From contig NZ_CP087106.1 in the NCBI RefSeq assembly GCF_028583545.1, forward strand, positions 4,088,501 through 4,152,500: DNA of 64,000 bases, read 5' to 3'. Of the stretch, positions 24,003 to 33,881 are shown in pieces; within the stretch, counting starts at the first letter, position 1; every line of letters begins with the position of its first letter. Below the pieces are notes generated by a model. It did no database searches. It was given only the letters and a program-made list of their open reading frames with translations, and was not told the origin of the DNA. The DNA is from Methylobacterium sp. NMS14P (lineage in GTDB: Bacteria > Pseudomonadota > Alphaproteobacteria > Rhizobiales > Beijerinckiaceae). Both the position numbers and the translations under genes were made by a program.

Positions 24003-25451
24003 ATGGATTCGTCGGGCCTGATGGGGCGCAAGTCGGTCGACGACATCGTCGAGAGCGGAGAGGGCGAGCAGCAGCTCTCGAAATCGCTCGGCGCCCTCTC
24101 GATCACCGCGATGGGCATCGGGGCGATCATCGGCGCCGGCATCTTCGTCCTCACCGGCACCGCCGCGGCCCAGTATGCCGGGCCGGGGATCATGCTGTCC
24201 TTCGTGCTCGGCGGCATCGCCTGCGCCTTCGTCGGCCTCTGCTACTCCGAGATGGCCGCGCTGATCCCGGTCGCCGGCTCGAGCTACACCTACACGTACG
24301 CGACGCTCGGCGAGTTCTTCGCGTGGCTGATCGGCTGGGACCTGATCCTCGAATACGCCATGGGCGCCGCGACCGTGGCGGTCGGCTGGTCGGGCTACGT
24401 GACCAGCATCCTGAAGAACGTCGGGATCGTGATCCCGGCGCAGTTCGCCAACGCGCCGGGCACGCCGATCGACGGCGGCGGGACCGCGCTGTTCAACCTG
24501 CCGGCCGTGCTGATCGTGGCGCTGATCACGATCCTGCTGATGCGGGGCACGAAGGAATCGGCGCGCTTCAACAACATCATGGTCGCGGTGAAGCTCACCG
24601 TCGTGGTCGCCTTCATCGTTCTGGGCTGGGGCCATGTCGACGCCGCGAACTGGAGCCCGCTGATCCCGGACAACGACGGGACCTTCGGACATTACGGCTA
24701 CAGCGGCGTCCTGCGCGGCGCGGGCGTGGTGTTCTTCGCGTTCATCGGCTTCGACGCGGTCTCGACCGCCGCCCAGGAGGCGCGCAAACCCCAGAAGGAC
24801 ATGCCCATCGGCATCCTGGGCTCGCTGGCGGTCTGCACGATCCTGTACGTGCTCGTCGCCGCCGTGCTGACCGGGCTCGTGCCCTACAAGGAGCTGAACG
24901 TCCCGGACCCGATCGCCAAGGGCGTCGACGTGATCGGCATCGGCTGGTTCAGCCTCCTGATCAAGCTCGGGGCGCTGACCGGGCTGACCACCGTGATCCT
25001 GGTCCTGCTCTACGGCCAGAGCCGGATCTTCTTCACCATGGCGCAGGACGGCCTGCTGCCGAAGATGTTCTCCCACGTCCACCCGACCTACCAGACGCCG
25101 TATCGCAGCCAGGCGCTCATCGGGGCCGCGGTCGCCTTGGTGGCGGCCCTGGTGCCGATCCACATCCTCGGCGAGATGGTCAGCATCGGCACGCTCGCCG
25201 CCTTCATCCTCGTCTGCGGCTCGGTGCTCTACCTGCGGCGGGCCGAGCGCCACATGGAGCGGCCGTTCCGGGCGCCCGCCGTGCCGGTCGTGCCGATCCT
25301 CGGCATCCTGTCCTGCCTGCTCCTGATGATCGGCCTGCCCCTCGACACGTGGCTGCGGCTGGTGATCTGGATGGCGATCGGCCTCGTCGTGTACTTCTTC
25401 TACGGCCGCAAGCACTCGGTCCTGCGCCGCAAGGAGGGGAATCTCGCGTAG
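24003..25451 (+). CDS. APC-family amino acid permease (cationic amino acid transporter type)
   Basis: A 482-residue inner-membrane transporter with about 12-13 hydrophobic helices. The first helix carries the APC substrate motif SITAMGIGAIIGAGIFVLTG (unwound GAG), and GSSYTYTYATLGEFFAWLIGWDLILEY is the hallmark of the CAT/YfnA subgroup, as are FFAFIGFDAVSTAAQEARKP and LYGQSRIFFTMAQDGLLP. It probably imports amino acids with protons; specificity is not evident. AAGGATGG precedes the ATG. Converges with moaB with nine bases between stops. Confidence 0.92.
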   Translation: MDSSGLMGRKSVDDIVESGEGEQQLSKSLGALSITAMGIGAIIGAGIFVLTGTAAAQYAGPGIMLSFVLGGIACAFVGLCYSEMAALIPVAGSSYTYTYATLGEFFAWLIGWDLILEYAMGAATVAVGWSGYVTSILKNVGIVIPAQFANAPGTPIDGGGTALFNLPAVLIVALITILLMRGTKESARFNNIMVAVKLTVVVAFIVLGWGHVDAANWSPLIPDNDGTFGHYGYSGVLRGAGVVFFAFIGFDAVSTAAQEARKPQKDMPIGILGSLAVCTILYVLVAAVLTGLVPYKELNVPDPIAKGVDVIGIGWFSLLIKLGALTGLTTVILVLLYGQSRIFFTMAQDGLLPKMFSHVHPTYQTPYRSQALIGAAVALVAALVPIHILGEMVSIGTLAAFILVCGSVLYLRRAERHMERPFRAPAVPVVPILGILSCLLLMIGLPLDTWLRLVIWMAIGLVVYFFYGRKHSVLRRKEGNLA

Positions 25452-25460
25452 CGCGCGGCG

Positions 25461-26018
25461 TCACACCGTGAGGCTCGCGCCGCGCCGCAGGTGCTCGTCG
25501 AGGCGCGGCATGATCTCCACGAAGTTGCAGGGCCGGTGCCGGTAGTCGAGCTGCTGGGCGAGGATCCCGTCCCAGGCGTCGCGGCAGGCGCCGGGCGAGC
25601 CCGGCAGCACGAACACGTAGGTGGCCTGCGCGACCCCCGCGGTGGCGCGGGACTGCAGGGTCGAGGTGCCGATCTTGTCGTACGAGATCCGGTGGAACAC
25701 GGCCGAGAAGCCGTCCATGCGCTTCTCGAACAGCGGCTCCAGCGCCTCGGGCGTCACGTCGCGGCCGGTGAAGCCGGTCCCGCCGGTGGTGATCACCACA
25801 TCGACCCCGGGGTCGCGCAGCCACGCCTCCACCCGCGCGCGGATCGCCCGGACCTCGTCCGGGACGATCGACCGGGCCGCCAGAATGTGCCCCGCCTCGG
25901 TGAGGCGCTGGGCCAGGGTGTCGCCCGAGCGGTCGTCCTCCGGGCGGCGCGTGTCGGAGACGGTCAGGACCGCGATGTTCAGGGGGATGAAGCGGCGGGC
26001 GTCGGTCTGATCGGCCAT
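25461..26018 (-). CDS. moaB: Molybdenum cofactor biosynthesis protein B
   Basis: A 185-residue MoaB/MogA-fold protein that binds or adenylylates molybdopterin during molybdenum cofactor synthesis. Family motifs: [11 protein letters not shown], a conserved [31 protein letters not shown] (the MoCF signature), and [14 protein letters not shown]. The ATG at 26018 places the conserved strand at residue 14; the frame continues upstream without homology. In methylotrophs the cofactor is needed for formate dehydrogenases and sulfite oxidase-type enzymes. No other mo genes are adjacent. Confidence 0.92.
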   Translation of the reverse strand: MADQTDARRFIPLNIAVLTVSDTRRPEDDRSGDTLAQRLTEAGHILAARSIVPDEVRAIRARVEAWLRDPGVDVVITTGGTGFTGRDVTPEALEPLFEKRMDGFSAVFHRISYDKIGTSTLQSRATAGVAQATYVFVLPGSPGACRDAWDGILAQQLDYRHRPCNFVEIMPRLDEHLRRGASLTV

Positions 26019-26160
26019 CGTGCGGGCTCTCCGGGGCGGGAGACCGATATGGGCCCGGCGGGACCGCTTGTCGCCCCCGGGGCCGCCGCGCCCGCGCGCC
26101 TCTTGCGGCCCGCCGCGAACTCGGCTGTGCTCGCTCGACCCCATCGGAGATCGCTCACCC

Positions 26161-26808
26161 ATGCACATGTACGGCAACTGGCGTTCGGCCGCGGCCTTCC
26201 GGGTGCGGATCGCCCTGAAGCTGAAGGGCATCGCGTACGAGGAGACCTTCATCGACCTCGACGCGGGCGACCAGCACAGGCCGGAATTCCGCACGATCAA
26301 CCCGCAGGGCGCGGTGCCGGCGCTGTTCGACGGCGACGGGCCGCCGCTCACCCAGTCGCTGGCGATCCTCGACTACCTGGAGGAGACGCGCGGCGGCGTG
26401 CGCCTCCTGCCCGAGGAGCCCCGGGCGCGGGCCCGGGCCCGCTCGCTGGCGCAGGTGGTCGCGTGCGACACCCACCCGCTCTACGTGCCCCGGGTGCGCA
26501 CCTTCCTGATGGAGCATTACGGCCTGCCCCGGGAGCGGATGCTGGACTTCCTGCGCAACGCCTTCGAGACCGGCCTCAGGACCCTGGAGGCGCGCCTCTC
26601 GACCGAGCCGGGGACGGGCCGGTTCTGCCAGGGCGACTCGGTGAGCCACGCCGACCTCTGCCTCGTGAGCCTCTGGGTCGGGACGGGCATCTTCGGCATC
26701 GACACGGCGGCCTACCCGACGGTCGCGCGAATCGCCGAGGCCTGCCTCGCCCTGCCGGCGGTCGCGGAGGCACATCCGCTGCGTCAGCCGGGCGCCCCGC
26801 CGGCGTGA
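26161..26808 (+). CDS. maiA: Maleylacetoacetate isomerase (zeta-class GST)
   Basis: A 215-residue glutathione S-transferase-fold protein. The N-terminal thioredoxin domain has the zeta-class pattern [19 protein letters not shown], then [12 protein letters not shown] and [13 protein letters not shown], which bind glutathione. The C-terminal domain includes [12 protein letters not shown]. Zeta GSTs isomerise maleylacetoacetate or maleylpyruvate in tyrosine or gentisate breakdown. No fumarylacetoacetase or dioxygenase neighbour is present, so the pathway here is not fixed. An upstream spacer of about 140 bases separates it from divergent moaB. Confidence 0.85.
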   Translation: MHMYGNWRSAAAFRVRIALKLKGIAYEETFIDLDAGDQHRPEFRTINPQGAVPALFDGDGPPLTQSLAILDYLEETRGGVRLLPEEPRARARARSLAQVVACDTHPLYVPRVRTFLMEHYGLPRERMLDFLRNAFETGLRTLEARLSTEPGTGRFCQGDSVSHADLCLVSLWVGTGIFGIDTAAYPTVARIAEACLALPAVAEAHPLRQPGAPPA

Positions 26809-26946
26809 CCGGGCCGCGCGCGTCCCGCCACGCGCGCGCCGTCGCACTCGTGACCCGGGGTCGCGGACAGCGAAGTGGAATTCGGCAACGCAGGCCGTGT
26901 AAGGAGGCCGGCGATTGATCCCGGTCCGGGGGAAGAAAGAGTGTCG

Positions 26947-28278
26947 ATGGCATCCGTCGAGAACGAGTCCGGTCTTCATCGTGTCGTGGTGGTCGGCGGC
27001 GGCGCCGCCGGACTGCAGCTGGTCACGAAGCTCGGCGACAAGCTCGGGCGCGGCAAGCGCGCGCACATCACCCTCGTGGACCGCGCCCGGACGCACATCT
27101 GGAAGCCGCTGCTCCACGAGGTGGCGGCCGGCAGCCTCGACGTCGGCCACCACGCGGTGGACTACCTGCACCACGCCCACATGCACGGCTTCCGCTACCG
27201 GATCGGGCGGATGACCGGGCTCGACCGGGAGGCGCGCACGATCCAGCTGGCCGCGAGCTACGACGCGGAAGGGCGCGAGGTCACGCCCGAGCGCGCCGTC
27301 CCCTACGACACGCTGGTGATGGCGGTGGGCTCGACCACCAACGATTTCGGCACGCCCGGCGTCGCCGAGCACGCCATCGCCCTCGACACTCAGGACCAGG
27401 CGGTGCGCTTCCACCAGCGCCTCGTGAACGCCTCGCTGCGGGCGCACACGCAGGTCGGCCCCGTCCGGCCCGGCCAGCTCCACGTCACGGTGATCGGCGC
27501 GGGCGCGACCGGGACGGAACTCGCGGCCGAGCTGCACCGGACCCTGCGCCACGTCGTCTCCACCGGGCTCGACAAGATCGATCCGGGCAAGGACATCCGC
27601 ATCACCCTGGTCGAGGCCGCCGACCGGATCCTGCCGGCGGTGCCGCAGCGCCTCTCGGCGGAGGTGATGCAGCTCCTCAACAAGATCGGCGTCGACGTGC
27701 GCGTGAAGGCGCGGGTCACCGAGGTCCGCGCGGACGGCGTGCAGCTCGCGGACGGCACCTTCATCCCGTCCGAGCTGGTCGTCTGGGCGGCGGGCGTGAA
27801 GGCGCCGCCCTTCCTGCAGGGCATCGGCGGGCTGGAGACGACGCGGACCAACCAGCTGGTGGTGACGCCGACGCTGCAGACCACCCGCGATCCCGACATC
27901 TTCGCCCTCGGCGACTGCGCCTACCTGGTGGAGGCCGGCTCCGACACGCCGGTGCCGCCGCGCGCGCAGGCGGCCCACCAGCAGGCGAGCCACCTGATTA
28001 GCCAGATCCCGGCCAAGATCGACGGCAAGCCGCTGAAGCCGTTCCGGTACAAGGATTTCGGCTCGCTGGTCTCGCTCGGCGAGTACTCGACCGTGGGCAG
28101 CCTGATGGGCTTCGTCCGCGGCAAGAACATGCTCATCGCCGGTCTGTTCGCCCGGATGATGTACCGCTCGCTCTACAAGATGCACGAGCGGGCGCTGCAC
28201 GGCACGGCCAAGACCGCCCTCGACACCCTGGCCCGCGCGCTCACCCGGCGCACCGAGCCGCGGGTGAAGCTGCACTGA
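26947..28278 (+). CDS. ndh: Type II NADH:quinone oxidoreductase
   Basis: A 443-residue FAD flavoprotein that passes electrons from NADH to quinone without pumping protons. Two dinucleotide folds are visible: FAD site VVVVGGGAAGLQLVTKLG near the N-terminus, and NADH site VTVIGAGATGTELAAELHR in the middle; then VWAAGVKAPPFL and IFALGDCAYL, the FAD-closing motif. C-terminal hydrophobic and basic residues provide peripheral membrane attachment. An in-frame GTG at 26941 is an alternative start; GGGGGAAG lies just upstream. Monocistronic, with a spacer of about 140 bases before it. Confidence 0.92.
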   Translation: MASVENESGLHRVVVVGGGAAGLQLVTKLGDKLGRGKRAHITLVDRARTHIWKPLLHEVAAGSLDVGHHAVDYLHHAHMHGFRYRIGRMTGLDREARTIQLAASYDAEGREVTPERAVPYDTLVMAVGSTTNDFGTPGVAEHAIALDTQDQAVRFHQRLVNASLRAHTQVGPVRPGQLHVTVIGAGATGTELAAELHRTLRHVVSTGLDKIDPGKDIRITLVEAADRILPAVPQRLSAEVMQLLNKIGVDVRVKARVTEVRADGVQLADGTFIPSELVVWAAGVKAPPFLQGIGGLETTRTNQLVVTPTLQTTRDPDIFALGDCAYLVEAGSDTPVPPRAQAAHQQASHLISQIPAKIDGKPLKPFRYKDFGSLVSLGEYSTVGSLMGFVRGKNMLIAGLFARMMYRSLYKMHERALHGTAKTALDTLARALTRRTEPRVKLH

Positions 28279-28343
28279 CCGTCGCCGTACGAACCGAGGA
28301 CGGGCGCCCGGATCGACCGGGCGCGACACAGGAAGGAAACGCC

Positions 28344-28655
28344 ATGATCCTGGTAAGCGTGATGTACCCGGCCGGCCCGAGCTTCGACATGGGCTACTAT
28401 CTCGGACACCACATGCCGCTGGTGCGCGAGCGCTGGTCGTCCCTCGGCCTCCACGACGCGAAGGTCGTCAAGGGCGCCGGCACGCCGGACGGCGGCGCCG
28501 CCCCGTTCCAGGTGATGGCCCTGCTGACCTTCGAGTCGGTCGACGCCTTCAAGAAGGCCGTGGCCGCCCACGGCGAGGAGATCTTCGCCGACATCCCGAA
28601 CTTCACCCCGGCGCAGGCCCAGGTGCAGCTCAACGACTTCGCGGAAAACCCGTGA
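28344..28655 (+). CDS. EthD family protein
   Basis: A 103-residue ferredoxin-like alpha-beta barrel protein. MILVSVMYPAGPSFDMGYYLGHHMPLVRERW is the EthD signature, with the conserved HMPLV segment, and it ends with FADIPNFTPAQAQVQLND. EthD proteins are small dimers that support oxidative degradation systems in some actinobacteria; in proteobacteria their role is unknown. AAGGAAAC precedes the ATG. Its TGA overlaps the next gene's GTG, so the two are translationally coupled. Confidence 0.88.
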   Translation: MILVSVMYPAGPSFDMGYYLGHHMPLVRERWSSLGLHDAKVVKGAGTPDGGAAPFQVMALLTFESVDAFKKAVAAHGEEIFADIPNFTPAQAQVQLNDFAENP

Positions 28656-28969
28656 TCGACATCGTCAAGGCGGTGCAGGAGGCCGACCCGAGCCTCGGCA
28701 GCTACGTGGTCGTGCTGCGCACCGACGCCCGGGCCCTCGACGGCCCGGAGCGCTTCACGCCGGAGGCGCAGGCCTGGATCGCCGAGAAGGCACCCGGCGG
28801 CCGCCTCGCCCGGGTGCGCGTCCTGCTCGCGCCCTATCCGGGGGCGGAGCCGGCCGCGCGCGAGGTCACTGTGGCGGCCTTCGCCGACGCGCGGGAGCTC
28901 GCCGCCTTCGCGACGACCTGGACCGGCGACCCGCTGCCGGAGGAGCCAGGGGAATCTGTTCCCGACTGA
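28652..28969 (+). CDS. Conserved-looking hypothetical protein coupled to EthD gene
   Basis: A 105-residue soluble protein beginning at a GTG that overlaps the EthD stop by four bases. It has no signal peptide, membrane helix or motif I recognise. The composition is ordinary for the genome, with alternating strands and helices (SYVVVLRTDARAL, VRVLLAPYPG, EVTVAAFADARELAAFATTW), so it may be a second small alpha-beta protein that works with EthD. Function unknown. A dispersed repeat follows. Confidence 0.6.
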   Translation: MIDIVKAVQEADPSLGSYVVVLRTDARALDGPERFTPEAQAWIAEKAPGGRLARVRVLLAPYPGAEPAAREVTVAAFADARELAAFATTWTGDPLPEEPGESVPD

Positions 28970-28983
28970 TGGCCTCGGGGCCG

Positions 28984-29077
28984 CCGTCTTCGCGAGCGCG
29001 GCGAAGCAATCCGGGGCCGCGCCGCGATCGCGGACGTCGCGCTGCCCCGGGTCACTTCGCTCCGCTCGTGATGACGG
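28984..29077. repeat. Dispersed ~95-bp palindromic repeat, copy B (inverted)
   Basis: Same element as at 11868 and 54658 but in the opposite orientation: it opens with GCGAGCGCGGCGAAGCAATCC and closes with GTCACTTCGCTCCGCTCGTG. It lies between two convergent genes (hypothetical protein and hybrid kinase), where it could act as a bidirectional terminator. Confidence 0.85.
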
Positions 29078-29104
29078 AAAGCGGCCGCAAGACCGCGCGC
29101 AGGC

Positions 29105-32100
29105 TCAGGCCGCGCGCAGCTGCCGGATGGCGCGGAGCGCGGTCGCCCGCTGGATCTCCAGGCGCCGGATCAGCGGCATCAGGTCGGCGCCCGCGTGGGC
29201 GGCGGCCTCGACCTCGCGGCACAGGCTCGACAGGCCGACGAAGCCCAGAAGCCCGGCCGCCGCCACCAGGGCGTGGGCGTCGTGGGCGATCTGCAGGCGG
29301 TCGGTCTCGCTCGGCCGGAACCGCTCGGACAGCTCGTTCGCCAGGAGATCGAGCAGCGCCCCGACGCGATCGGCGCCGAAGCTCGCCTCCATCTCGGTCA
29401 GCACCGCCGCGTCGAGCACGGCCGAGTCCACCTGCGGCAGGCGGCGCGGCTCCTCGGCCCGAGCCGGCCGCCGCGCGCCCGGTGCCGTCCAGCGGCTGAT
29501 CGTGGCGAAGAGGTCGGCCCGCCGGAACGGCTTGCCGACGTAATCGTCCATCCCGGCCTCGCGCAGCTCCTCGATCTGCGACGGCAGGACGTTGGCGGTC
29601 ATGGCGACGATCGGGATGTCGCAGGCGGGCGGCGCGAGGGCGCGGATGCGGCGCGTGGCCGTGAGCCCGTCGACGCGGGGCATCTGGACGTCCATCAGCA
29701 CGAGATCGTAGGCCCGGCCCGCCGCGACGGACGACCCGACCGCCGTGATCGCCTCGGCGCCGTCCCCGGCGACGTCCACCGCGTAGCCCTGGGATTCGAG
29801 CACCGCGCAGGCGAGTTCCTGGTTGAGCGGCACGTCCTCGACGAGGAGCAGCCGCAGCGGCGCGCCCCGGACATCCCCGGCCGCCGGAGCCGTGACCGGG
29901 GGCGGTTGCGGCGGCGTGCCCGCGTCGACCGCGGCGCCCGAGACCCCGGCGCCCTGCTCGCCGCGGGGCAGCACCAGCCGGAACCAGAAGGTCGAGCCCG
30001 CGCCCTCGCGGCTCTCGACCCCGATCTCGCCGCCCATCAGCGTCACGAGGTGCCGGGAGATCGCGAGACCGAGGCCGGTCCCACCGAAGCGGCGGCTGAT
30101 CGAGCCGTCGACCTGGCTGAACCGCTTGAACAGCCGGTCCTGCTGCGCCGGGGCGATGCCGATGCCGGTATCGACCACGGAGAACCGGACCGTGTCGCCG
30201 GGGCGGCCGTCGGGGGCAACGCCGTCAGCCTCCCGCTCCACGGTCACCGTGACCGAGCCCTCGGGCGTGAATTTCACGGCGTTGTTCAGCAGGTTGAGCA
30301 GCACCTGACGCAGGCGTCCAGCGTCGCCGACCACGAAGGCCGGCAGGGCCGGGTCGATCCGGGCCTCGATGGCGAGGCCGCTGCGGAGCGCGCTGCCCCG
30401 CACGATCGAGACCGTGCCGTCGACGATCGAGACCAGCGGGAAGGTGACCGGATCGAGGGTCAGCTCGCCCGCCTCGATCTTCGAGAAGTCGAGGATGTCG
30501 TTGACGACCGTGAGCAGCGCCGCGCCGGAGCTCTGGATCAGCTCCAGGCGGCGCCGGTCCTCGTTCTGGATCGCGTCGCCGTCGAGGAGCAGCTCGGCGT
30601 AGCCCAGGATGCCGTTCAGCGGGGTGCGGATCTCGTGGCTCATGGCGGCGAGGAACTCGCTCTTGGCCGCGCTCGCCCGCTCCGCCTCGGTGCGGGCCGC
30701 CTCGGCGTCCCGCGTGGCGGTGCGCAGGGCCGCCTCGACCGCCTTGCGCTCGGTGATGTCGAGATGGAGGCCGACCATGCGCTGCGGCTGCCCGTCGGCG
30801 CCGCTGAGCGTCCGGCCCCGCGCGTAGAGCCAGCGCGCCCCGACCCGGAACTCGGCCGCGTAGGGGGTGCCGGACTCGACCGCCCGCCGGATCTCGTTCC
30901 AGACATCGGCCACGTCGTCGGGATCGATCAGCGCCGTCCACGCGGAGGCCGAGATCGTGTGGGCGGCGCCGGTCTCCGGCAGGCCGTGCATCCGCGCGCT
31001 CTCCGGGCTGAGGACGGCGAGCCCGGTGCGCATGTCCCAGTCCCAGGTGCCGGCCTCCGCGGCGTCGAGGGCGATGTCCAGCAGGCCGCTCGCCTCCTCG
31101 ACGGCGAGCCGCGCCGTGACGATGTCGTCGACGTCGAGGGCGGTCCCGAGCCACTCCGCCACCGCGCCGTCCGCCGGGTCGAGGCGGATCGGGATCAGCG
31201 AGAGCTTGTGCCACCGGTAGACGCCGTCGTGGCGCCGGATCCGCCACTGGCCGCTGTAGCCCGTTCCGGTCTCGACCGCCCGGGCCCAGGCCGCGTCCAT
31301 GGCGGCGGCATCCTCCGGGTGGTTCCGGACGAGGCGCTCCGCGCGCTCGGGCCCGATCGGCCCGTAATAGGACTGGAACTGCGCGTTGATATAGGTCGCC
31401 TGGCCGTCCCCGACCCGCATGGTCCAGACCAGGAGCGGCAGCGCCTCGGCGAGGCCCCGGTAGCGCAGCTCGCTGCGGCGAACCTCGTCCTCGGCGCGCC
31501 GGCGCTCGGTCACGTCGATCAGCACGCCGAACAGGCCGGCGCCCGCGCCCTCCCCCCGGGCCATGCCGCGCACGACGACGTCGCGGAGCTCGCCGTCCGG
31601 CCGCAGCAGCCGGGCCTCGAAATCGAACCGGACCCTGCGGGCGATCGCGTCCGCGACGATCGCCTCGAGCCGGGCGCGGTCGGCGGGATGGTAGATCTGC
31701 GAGAAGGCGTCGAGGTGCGGCGGCGGGGTCGCGGGGTCGCGGCCCGCGATGGCGTACAGGCTGGCCGACCAGATCGGCTGCCCCTCGGCGAGCTCCACGC
31801 GCCAGTTCCCGACGCTGGCGAGCTGCTCGGCCATGGTGAGCTGGTGGTTCGCCGCCTCCTGGGCGCGGGCCCGGGCGTTGATCTCCCGGTGCTGCTCGCG
31901 GATCAGCGCCTCGCGGATCGCCGCCTGCGCGATCTCCCGGTCGCGCCGCGCGTTGGCCTCCGTGAGGCGCAGATGCGCCACGACGACCTCGGCGAGGTCG
32001 CGGAAGGCGGCCGCGTCCTCGGGCGAGAAGTCGGAGCGGGGCTCGGGATCGGCGAGGCAGAGGGTTCCGACCCGCAGCCCCGGCTGGAGGCTGAGGGCGA

Positions 32101-32440
32101 TGCCCACGTAGAACCGGATCCCGTCCGGTGCGCCGGTGACGGGCAGGTCGCGGAAGCGCGGGTCGCGCCGCGCGTCGGGGACCACCACGAGGGCGTCGCT
32201 GCGGATCGTGTGCTGGCAGAAGCTCTCCTCCCGCCGCATCGTGGTCGGCACCCCGGCGCAGGGCGTCTTCAGCCACTGATGTGTCTCGCCGAGGAAGGCC
32301 ACGAACGCGCTGCGCACGCCGAACAGGCGCCGGGCCGTCCGGCAGACGGCCTCGAAATGCGGCTCGGACGGGGTCCCGAGGATCGCGAGGGCCTCGAGGG
32401 CCTCGAGCCGGTCGCGCTCGTTGTCCGGCTGTGTGTTCAA
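29105..32440 (-). CDS. Hybrid sensor histidine kinase with GAF, three PAS, receiver and Hpt domains
   Basis: A 1111-residue cytosolic signalling protein without membrane helices. Order: GAF (about 20-165, [20 protein letters not shown]), three PAS-like domains (about 200-560), HisKA with [17 protein letters not shown] (phospho-His near 599), HATPase with [15 protein letters not shown] and [15 protein letters not shown], receiver domain with [13 protein letters not shown] (phospho-Asp near 914), and a C-terminal Hpt-like region (His near 1055 in [12 protein letters not shown]). It therefore contains a full phosphorelay. The final output regulator is not adjacent, so the signal and target are unknown. 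Minus strand, about 55 bases after the O-antigen ligase-like gene. Confidence 0.93.
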   Translation of the reverse strand: MNTQPDNERDRLEALEALAILGTPSEPHFEAVCRTARRLFGVRSAFVAFLGETHQWLKTPCAGVPTTMRREESFCQHTIRSDALVVVPDARRDPRFRDLPVTGAPDGIRFYVGIALSLQPGLRVGTLCLADPEPRSDFSPEDAAAFRDLAEVVVAHLRLTEANARRDREIAQAAIREALIREQHREINARARAQEAANHQLTMAEQLASVGNWRVELAEGQPIWSASLYAIAGRDPATPPPHLDAFSQIYHPADRARLEAIVADAIARRVRFDFEARLLRPDGELRDVVVRGMARGEGAGAGLFGVLIDVTERRRAEDEVRRSELRYRGLAEALPLLVWTMRVGDGQATYINAQFQSYYGPIGPERAERLVRNHPEDAAAMDAAWARAVETGTGYSGQWRIRRHDGVYRWHKLSLIPIRLDPADGAVAEWLGTALDVDDIVTARLAVEEASGLLDIALDAAEAGTWDWDMRTGLAVLSPESARMHGLPETGAAHTISASAWTALIDPDDVADVWNEIRRAVESGTPYAAEFRVGARWLYARGRTLSGADGQPQRMVGLHLDITERKAVEAALRTATRDAEAARTEAERASAAKSEFLAAMSHEIRTPLNGILGYAELLLDGDAIQNEDRRRLELIQSSGAALLTVVNDILDFSKIEAGELTLDPVTFPLVSIVDGTVSIVRGSALRSGLAIEARIDPALPAFVVGDAGRLRQVLLNLLNNAVKFTPEGSVTVTVEREADGVAPDGRPGDTVRFSVVDTGIGIAPAQQDRLFKRFSQVDGSISRRFGGTGLGLAISRHLVTLMGGEIGVESREGAGSTFWFRLVLPRGEQGAGVSGAAVDAGTPPQPPPVTAPAAGDVRGAPLRLLLVEDVPLNQELACAVLESQGYAVDVAGDGAEAITAVGSSVAAGRAYDLVLMDVQMPRVDGLTATRRIRALAPPACDIPIVAMTANVLPSQIEELREAGMDDYVGKPFRRADLFATISRWTAPGARRPARAEEPRRLPQVDSAVLDAAVLTEMEASFGADRVGALLDLLANELSERFRPSETDRLQIAHDAHALVAAAGLLGFVGLSSLCREVEAAAHAGADLMPLIRRLEIQRATALRAIRQLRAA

Positions 32441-32494
32441 ATACCGTCTCCGGGTGCCGATCGGCAGCTCGGCCGCGGCCGAGCGATGCCGCGC

Positions 32495-33769
32495 CTAGCG
32501 CCGCGTTTCAAGCGCGCCCGCCTGCGGCGGCGTGCCCGCGCGCAACCGCGCGGCCTCCAGCGCCCAGACCATGCCCAGCATCATGTAGACGTGGCGCCAC
32601 TTCTCGATGTCGATCTGGACGGCCTGCAGGAAGAACATCAGCAGCGCCGGCCAGACGATCTGGGCGTGCGCCCGGACCGGCGACGGCCGCGCCAGGAGCC
32701 GGAACCCGACGAGGCCGGTCGCCGCCACGAGGCCGATGAACACGGCCCCGCCGAGCCAGCCGCCGTTGGCGAAGGAGCCGATGTATGAATTGTGCGGTTC
32801 GAGCCCGAAGGTCAGCCGCCAGTGCATCGGCCCCATCCCGAACGGCCGCTCCAGCAGCATGGCGAAGCCCCGGATCTGGTTGCCGAAGCGCCCGGTCTCG
32901 CCCTGGTCGTAGTCCTGGGTCAGGGCCGCCCGGGTCTCGAACATCTTGTGCACGTGGTCGACCGAGAGCAGCCCGATCACCGCGACGGTGCCGAGGACGA
33001 TCGTCGCGAGCGTCAGGAGCACGATGCGGCGGCGCAGGCGCGGGGCGGCGCTGCCGGCGTAGACCGATCCCACCATCAGGAGCACCGCGACGACGCTCCC
33101 GCCCCAGGACCCGCGCGAGAACGACAGGAAGATGCCGGCCACGATGATCAGCAGGCCGGCGAGGGACACGAGCGGCCGGCGGGTGGAGCCGGTGAGCAGG
33201 CCGTGCATCAGGTAGAGGGCGCCGAGCGTCAGGAACGAGCCGAAGACGTTCGGGTCCTGGAACGTGCCCGAGGCCCGGTCGTACTTGTAGAACAGGTCCT
33301 CGATCCCGAGCCATTGCAGGTAGCCGACGATGCCCAAAGCCGCCGAGAACACGCAGCTCGCCGTGTAGGCCTTGAGCGCCAGCTCCATCCGGGCGTGCGT
33401 GTCGTCCGCGAAGAACATGGCGAAGAAGATGCAGGTGATCGAGAGGTAGATCAGCTGCACGGTCCAGGTGACCGGGAACTCCTCGTTCAGGTACGGCAGC
33501 AGCGCGGTGACGATGGCCGCGAGGTAGAGCAGGAGGAGCGCCACCAGGGGCACCGCCCCGCGGTGCAGCCGCACGCCGAGGCAGAGCCAGAGCAGGATCG
33601 TGGGGATCGCGACCGCGTCGTAGGGCGACGTCTCCGAGAAGGCGAAGCAGGCGAAGAAGATGAACGCCGCGAACAGCGCCTTGGCCAGCCCCTCGACGGC
33701 CACGATGAGCGGGACTCCGCCCGCCGACCCGGACGGGACCGGGCCTGCGGGCGCTGCGGTGTGGGCCAT
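32495..33769 (-). CDS. O-antigen ligase/polymerase-family membrane protein
   Basis: A 424-residue integral membrane protein with 10 or more hydrophobic helices. Features of the Wzy/WaaL superfamily are a long loop in the second half and the motifs LSFSRGSWGG, then GRFGNQIRGFAMLLERPF and GLEPHNSYIGSFANGGWLGG, the conserved 'H-N-x-Y' segment before a helix. Such proteins transfer or polymerise glycans at the outer face of the inner membrane. No polysaccharide cluster is adjacent, so the substrate is unclear; the DUF-type relatives of exopolysaccharide polymerases are an alternative. Confidence 0.83.
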   Translation of the reverse strand: MAHTAAPAGPVPSGSAGGVPLIVAVEGLAKALFAAFIFFACFAFSETSPYDAVAIPTILLWLCLGVRLHRGAVPLVALLLLYLAAIVTALLPYLNEEFPVTWTVQLIYLSITCIFFAMFFADDTHARMELALKAYTASCVFSAALGIVGYLQWLGIEDLFYKYDRASGTFQDPNVFGSFLTLGALYLMHGLLTGSTRRPLVSLAGLLIIVAGIFLSFSRGSWGGSVVAVLLMVGSVYAGSAAPRLRRRIVLLTLATIVLGTVAVIGLLSVDHVHKMFETRAALTQDYDQGETGRFGNQIRGFAMLLERPFGMGPMHWRLTFGLEPHNSYIGSFANGGWLGGAVFIGLVAATGLVGFRLLARPSPVRAHAQIVWPALLMFFLQAVQIDIEKWRHVYMMLGMVWALEAARLRAGTPPQAGALETRR

Positions 33770-33881
33770 GGATACGCGGGCTCCGCGGGCCGGTTACGCT
33801 GGCCCGCGCCGTCCGTGATGCCATCGAAACGTTGAGAATCGCCTTCCCGGCGCGCGGCGCCCCGGACGGCGATCCGCGGGT

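Noticed and set aside
29195..32788. 1197-codon open frame antisense to the hybrid histidine kinase
   Set aside because: Its translation is His/Arg/Gly/Asp-rich with no domain, and the opposite strand encodes clear GAF, PAS, HisKA, HATPase and receiver motifs. Long antisense frames are expected at this GC content.
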